Source of the DNA: Streptomyces catenulae
Lineage (GTDB): Bacteria; Actinomycetota; Actinomycetes; Streptomycetales; Streptomycetaceae
DNA length: 64,000 bases
Reading direction: 5' to 3'
Assembly (NCBI RefSeq): GCF_000718015.1
Contig: NZ_JODY01000018.1
Coordinates: forward strand, 1-64,000
The stretch's first letter is position 1, and each line of letters begins with the position of its first letter. This document shows, one piece after another, positions 60,579 through 64,000 of this stretch. A program made the translations under genes and the position numbers. The notes under the pieces were generated by a model. The model had not been told where the DNA came from, did not search any database, and saw only the letters and a list, made by a program, of their open reading frames with translations.

Positions 60579-61172
60579 ATGAGCGCACTCACCGTCGACC
60601 ACACTCCGGACCATGATCGCGAGTGGGACGACACCGTCCGTATCTGGGAACAGACGGACGCACCGGAGGGCTGCAAGGTGGAGATCATCGAGGGGATCGT
60701 CACCGTGTCACCGCCGCCGGACGGCATGCACAACGCCATCGCAGATGAGCTGGCCGAGAGCCTGTACGCGGGCAAGCCCAAGGAATGGGGGATCTACCAG
60801 ACGCTCGGCGTCGCCGTGCCGTCGCGGCGGGGGATGTACGTCCCGGACCTGGTCATCGCGCCGAAACAACTGGTCAGGAACGATTCGGGGGGCTGCCTTC
60901 CGGCTGCCGCATGTGAACTCCTCGTAGAGATCACCTCCCGGTCGAATGCGGCACACGACCGGATCAGCAAGGCCGCAGGCTATGCGCGGGCGGGTGCTCC
61001 GCTCTACCTGCTCATCGACAGGTGGGCTCCGGCCGGGCCGACCATCACGCTCTTCGGCGAACCGAAGAACGAGGTCTACCGCACCCTGAGCATGGTCAAG
61101 TTCGGGGAACCGCTCGACCTGCCGGAGCCGTTCGGCCTCACCCTCGACACCTCCAGCTTTCTGCCCGACTGA
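60579..61172 (+). CDS. Uma2 family (DUF820, PD-(D/E)XK-like) protein
   Basis: The 197-residue protein has the restriction-endonuclease-like fold of Uma2 proteins: KVEIIEGIVTVSPPPDGMHN, YVPDLVIAPKQLV (Asp of the active site), CELLVEITSRSNAAHDRISKAAGYARAG (Glu and Lys). Such proteins are common in streptomycetes and cyanobacteria; function is unclear. ATG 60579 has GAGGAGACC ahead. Confidence 0.9.
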   Translation: MSALTVDHTPDHDREWDDTVRIWEQTDAPEGCKVEIIEGIVTVSPPPDGMHNAIADELAESLYAGKPKEWGIYQTLGVAVPSRRGMYVPDLVIAPKQLVRNDSGGCLPAAACELLVEITSRSNAAHDRISKAAGYARAGAPLYLLIDRWAPAGPTITLFGEPKNEVYRTLSMVKFGEPLDLPEPFGLTLDTSSFLPD

Positions 61173-61187
61173 TCCGCCCCATGACGA

Positions 61188-61226
61188 AGGGCCCGCCCCA
61201 CCAGGACAGGTGGTGGGGCGGGCCCT
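61188..61226. terminator. 16-bp stem between Uma2 and MFS genes
   Basis: AGGGCCCGCCCCACCA pairs perfectly with its complement across a 7-base loop. It serves both converging genes. Confidence 0.85.
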
Positions 61227-61243
61227 CCGGGTTCAGGGGGCGG

Positions 61244-62563
61244 TTACGCGGCCTTCTGGAGGCGCAGGATCCGCTGTTCGGCCAGGGCTTTGCGGGTGGC
61301 GTAGAGGGTGATCGAGGCGGCGGCGACCATCGCCAGCAGCCCGAGGACGACGGTGCCGTCCCAGCCCGCCGCGTGGAAGGCGACCGCGCCGAGCGCACCG
61401 CCGACGCTGCTGCCCGCGTAGTACGCGCACTGGTACAGCGCGGACGCCTGGGCGCGGGCCGTCCTGGCGGCGCGGCTGACCGAGGACGAGGCGACCGCGT
61501 GCCCGGCGAAGAAACCGGCGGTGATCAGGATCAGCCCGGCCAGCACCCCGGCGACCGCGTCGGAGAGGGTCAGCAGCAGCCCGGTCGCCGTCGTGCCGAC
61601 CGCCAGGTAGAGCGCACCGCGGCGGCCCATCCGGCCGACCAGCTTGCCCGCCGCCGCGGAGGAGACCGTACCGACCAGGTAGACCAGGAAGATCGAACCG
61701 ACGATGCCCTGCGGCAGGTTGAAGGGTTCGGAGACCAGGCGGTAGCCGATCACCGTGTAGACCGCGCCGAAGACCGTCATGAAGAGCGCGCCGATGCCGT
61801 ACAGCCGCCGCAGCAGCGGGTCGGCGAGGTGGGTGCCGAGGGTACGGGCGAGGGCGCGCGGGCCGACCGCGCGGGGCGCGAAGTGGCGGGCGCGGGGCAC
61901 CAGCACCCGGAAGACCACCGCGCAGACCACGGCCATCAGCCCGACCGCGGCGAGCGCCGCCCGCCAGCCCCACGCCTGGGCGACCCAGCCGGTGACGATC
62001 CGGCCGGACATCCCGCCGATGCTGTTGCCCGCCACGAACAGCCCGATCGCACCGACCAGCGCCCGCGGACGGACCTCCTCCGCGAGGAACGCCATCGCCG
62101 ACGCGGGCAACCCCGCCAGCGCCACGCCCTGTGCGACACGGAGCACGATCAGCCAGCCCAGCGAGGGGGCGAACGGGACGAGCAGGGCGAGCAGCGCGGC
62201 GACGGTCAGCGAGGCGGTCATCATCGTGCGGCGGCCGAAGCGCTCGGAGACCGCGCTGAGCGGGATCACCGCGAGGGCCAGTCCGAAGGTGGCGCCGGAG
62301 ACCGTCCAGCTCGCCTGGTCCGGCGAGACGTGCAGGGACGCGGAGATCGCGGGGAGCAGCGCCTGCGTCGAGTACAGCAGTGCGAAGGTGGCGAGCCCCG
62401 CGGCGAAGAGGGCGAAGCTCATCCGGCGGTAGCCGGGGCCGCCCGGGTGCAGCTTGGCCGCGTCGGGGTCGACGGCGGCGGCCACGGAGGAGGAGTCGGG
62501 GGACGGCAGGGGAGAGGCGACCGCACGGGTGGTGGCGGTCGCCCCGGTATCAGCGGGAGGCAT
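61244..62563 (-). CDS. MFS transporter (drug/metabolite efflux type)
   Basis: The 439-residue protein from ATG 62563 has 12 helices and the MFS motif A (LSAVSERFGRRTMM) between helices 2 and 3, and GKLVGRMGRRGAL in the second half. This type resembles YnfM/arabinose-efflux proteins that export drugs or sugars. It is divergent from a LysR gene, with an ATGC-N7-GCAT element close upstream, so induction by that regulator is likely. Confidence 0.9.
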   Translation of the reverse strand: MPPADTGATATTRAVASPLPSPDSSSVAAAVDPDAAKLHPGGPGYRRMSFALFAAGLATFALLYSTQALLPAISASLHVSPDQASWTVSGATFGLALAVIPLSAVSERFGRRTMMTASLTVAALLALLVPFAPSLGWLIVLRVAQGVALAGLPASAMAFLAEEVRPRALVGAIGLFVAGNSIGGMSGRIVTGWVAQAWGWRAALAAVGLMAVVCAVVFRVLVPRARHFAPRAVGPRALARTLGTHLADPLLRRLYGIGALFMTVFGAVYTVIGYRLVSEPFNLPQGIVGSIFLVYLVGTVSSAAAGKLVGRMGRRGALYLAVGTTATGLLLTLSDAVAGVLAGLILITAGFFAGHAVASSSVSRAARTARAQASALYQCAYYAGSSVGGALGAVAFHAAGWDGTVVLGLLAMVAAASITLYATRKALAEQRILRLQKAA

Positions 62564-62590
62564 GGTGCGAACGTAGGCCGTCCGCGTTTT

Positions 62591-62605
62591 ATGCGTCCAA
62601 TGCAT
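62591..62605. promoter_or_regulatory. LysR-type site upstream of the MFS gene
   Basis: ATGC-N7-GCAT is a perfect 4-bp palindrome with 7-base spacer, 28 bases before the MFS start. With flanking T and G it fits the loose T-N11-A pattern of LysR boxes. Confidence 0.5.
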
Positions 62606-62715
62606 GGAAACGCCATAATCGATGTGATGACGTATGACAGCAGCTCAGCGAGGGCTGTGTCACCGCTTCGCAACAGAAAAGACATGCTGGGCGGGCGGCG
62701 GAAGGAGGCCGGACG

Positions 62716-63819
62716 GTGGCGAAGGAGCAGGCACGGGGGCGGACCGGGGGAGCGGGCGCCGGGTCCGGGCGGACGTCCGGCGCGGCACACCGGGCCACCG
62801 GGCGGCGGGCCCCGGGCCGTCCGTCCGACGGCGGATCCCGGGCCGCCGCCCCGACCGCCGGTGCGCCCGGCGCCTCCCGCGTCCCCGCCGAGGCGCCCGA
62901 CGGCGTCGACGTCGGCGACGGCTCGTGGGCCCTCGCGCTCGCGCCCCGCCTCGCGCAGTTCACCGCGGTCGCCCGGTACGAGCACGTCACCCGCGCCGCA
63001 CAGGAGCTGGGGATGCCGCAGCCGACGCTCAGCCGGGCGCTGGTGCGGCTGGAGGACGAGTTGGGCGTCGCGCTCTTCGCCCGCCACGGGCGCACCCTCT
63101 CGCTCACCCCGGCGGGCCGCGCCTTCCGCGACCAGGCGGAGAAGACGCTCGCCGATCTGGACCGCGCCACCGAGGACGTCCGCGCCGACGCCGACCCCGC
63201 CGCCGGAAAGGTCGCCTTCGGCTTCCTCCACACCCTCGGCTCCGAGACCGTCCCCGGGCTGCTGCGCACCTTCCGCGCCGACCACCCCCGGGTCCGCTTC
63301 CAGCTCGTCCAGAACCACGGCGAGGCGATGATCGAGCGGCTGCGCGTGGGCGACCTCGACCTCTGTCTGACCTCGCCGGTGCCCGACTACCCGGACCTCG
63401 TCGCCCGCCGCCTCGACGAACAGAAGCTGCGGCTCGTCGTCCCCGACGACCACCCGCTCGCCGTCCGCAAGCGGATCCGGCTGGCCGAGGCGGCGAACGA
63501 ACTCTTCGTCACCCTGGAGCCGGGCTACGGGCTGCGCCGGATCACCGACGCGCTCTGCGCCGAGGCGGGGTTCGCGCCGCGGATCGCGTTCGAGGGGGAG
63601 GAGGCGGAGACGCTGCGCGGGCTGGTCGCCGCCGGGCTCGGGGTGGCGCTGCTGCCGCCGCCCGCGGTGCCCCGCCCCGGCGTCGCCGAGCTGACCGTCA
63701 CCGCGCCCCGGGCGGTCCGCGAGATCGGCGTCGCCTGGCTCGACGGCCATCCGGACACCCCGCCGGTCGCCGCCTTCAAGAAGTTCCTGCTCAGCCGCCG
63801 CGGACTGCTGCTGCGGTGA
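62716..63819 (+). CDS. LysR-family regulator with a long disordered N-terminus
   Basis: The 367-residue protein begins at GTG 62716 after GGAAGGAGG. About 70 disordered Ala/Gly/Pro residues precede the winged helix (LAQFTAVARYEHVTRAAQELGMPQPTLSRALVRLEDEL). The substrate domain follows. LysR proteins rarely carry such an extension; it may be an artefact of a wrong start, but no later ATG/GTG has a better ribosome site. It probably regulates the divergent MFS gene. Confidence 0.88.
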   Translation: MAKEQARGRTGGAGAGSGRTSGAAHRATGRRAPGRPSDGGSRAAAPTAGAPGASRVPAEAPDGVDVGDGSWALALAPRLAQFTAVARYEHVTRAAQELGMPQPTLSRALVRLEDELGVALFARHGRTLSLTPAGRAFRDQAEKTLADLDRATEDVRADADPAAGKVAFGFLHTLGSETVPGLLRTFRADHPRVRFQLVQNHGEAMIERLRVGDLDLCLTSPVPDYPDLVARRLDEQKLRLVVPDDHPLAVRKRIRLAEAANELFVTLEPGYGLRRITDALCAEAGFAPRIAFEGEEAETLRGLVAAGLGVALLPPPAVPRPGVAELTVTAPRAVREIGVAWLDGHPDTPPVAAFKKFLLSRRGLLLR

Positions 63820-63864
63820 CCCGCCGACCCTCCTGAGAACGGGAAGAGTCGGGGCGTCCGGCCG

Positions 63865-64000
63865 CTACCGCCGCAGCGACGCCCCGAACCCGGCGGCCAG
63901 CGGCATCCGCAGCCCCAGCGGCGGCGGCGCGGCCATCGCGTCCTGCACCGGGCGGGCGAAGTCCTGCGCGAAGAGCGCGCCGAGCAGGAAGTCGACGGCC
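63865..64000 (-). CDS. unidentified gene, 3' end only
   Basis: The last 44 codons of a minus-strand gene: AVDFLLGALFAQDFARPVQD to GFGASLRR and a TAG stop at 63865. The N-terminus lies beyond the window. No family can be named from this piece. Confidence 0.5.
   Translation of the reverse strand, partial: AVDFLLGALFAQDFARPVQDAMAAPPPLGLRMPLAAGFGASLRR

Overview
The window is chromosomal DNA from a high-GC actinomycete, almost certainly a Streptomyces or a close relative. Codon third positions are almost all G or C, so long spurious frames run opposite most genes. GTG starts are common, and the gene order (trpS, 2'-5' RNA ligase, dacA, sdhCDAB, GH20 hexosaminidase, gluconate genes, ulosonic-acid genes, nucleoside ABC transporter, cdd, deoA) matches the core arm of Streptomyces chromosomes as I know it. 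No rRNA, tRNA, insertion sequence, integrase or CRISPR array was seen.

Layout. 1-9 kb: a MocR-type regulator (cut by the window edge), a YgiB/YgiC-like pair, trpS, a 2'-5' RNA ligase, a DprE2-like reductase, a YihY membrane protein, a 28-bp tandem repeat, and a D-Ala-D-Ala carboxypeptidase. 8.8-13.1 kb: a lower-GC islet with a lipoprotein, a probable gene remnant, an ESX-like small protein, a large W-x-G protein and a mycosin protease, without the core type VII secretion machinery. 13.2-18.1 kb: an FBP zinc protein, sdhCDAB and a UraD-like protein. 18.6-26 kb: a GH20 lipoprotein, an ECF sigma factor with a membrane partner, and a gluconate regulator, kinase and permease. 26-35 kb: membrane and secreted proteins of unknown role, and two regulator/enzyme pairs with TetR-type regulators and visible palindromic operators.

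35.2-43.9 kb is a divergent glycopolymer cluster: acyltransferase, polysialyltransferase-like and GT2 genes on the minus strand; a glycosyltransferase-like gene, a CMP-ulosonate synthetase/HAD phosphatase fusion, a NeuB-type synthase and a second polysialyltransferase-like gene on the plus strand. It fits synthesis of a sialic-acid-like wall polymer, such as the Kdn teichulosonic acid known from Streptomyces. 44-49 kb holds an M20 peptidase, a scar of two broken genes, a lipoprotein, and a WhiJ-like XRE/DUF397 group facing three tightly packed small frames.

49.3-51.2 kb encodes a Sec-exported protein with sixteen tandem heptads, a pre-toxin segment and a papain-fold Tox-PL domain, overlapped by a probable Imm35/YrhB immunity gene. 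51.5-58.7 kb is a nucleoside uptake and salvage operon (BmpA-like lipoprotein, ATPase, two permeases, cdd, deoA); its ATPase seems to start at an ATC codon. 58.8-64 kb has an aminotransferase-fold protein, a Uma2 protein, an MFS exporter with a divergent LysR regulator, and the end of one more gene.
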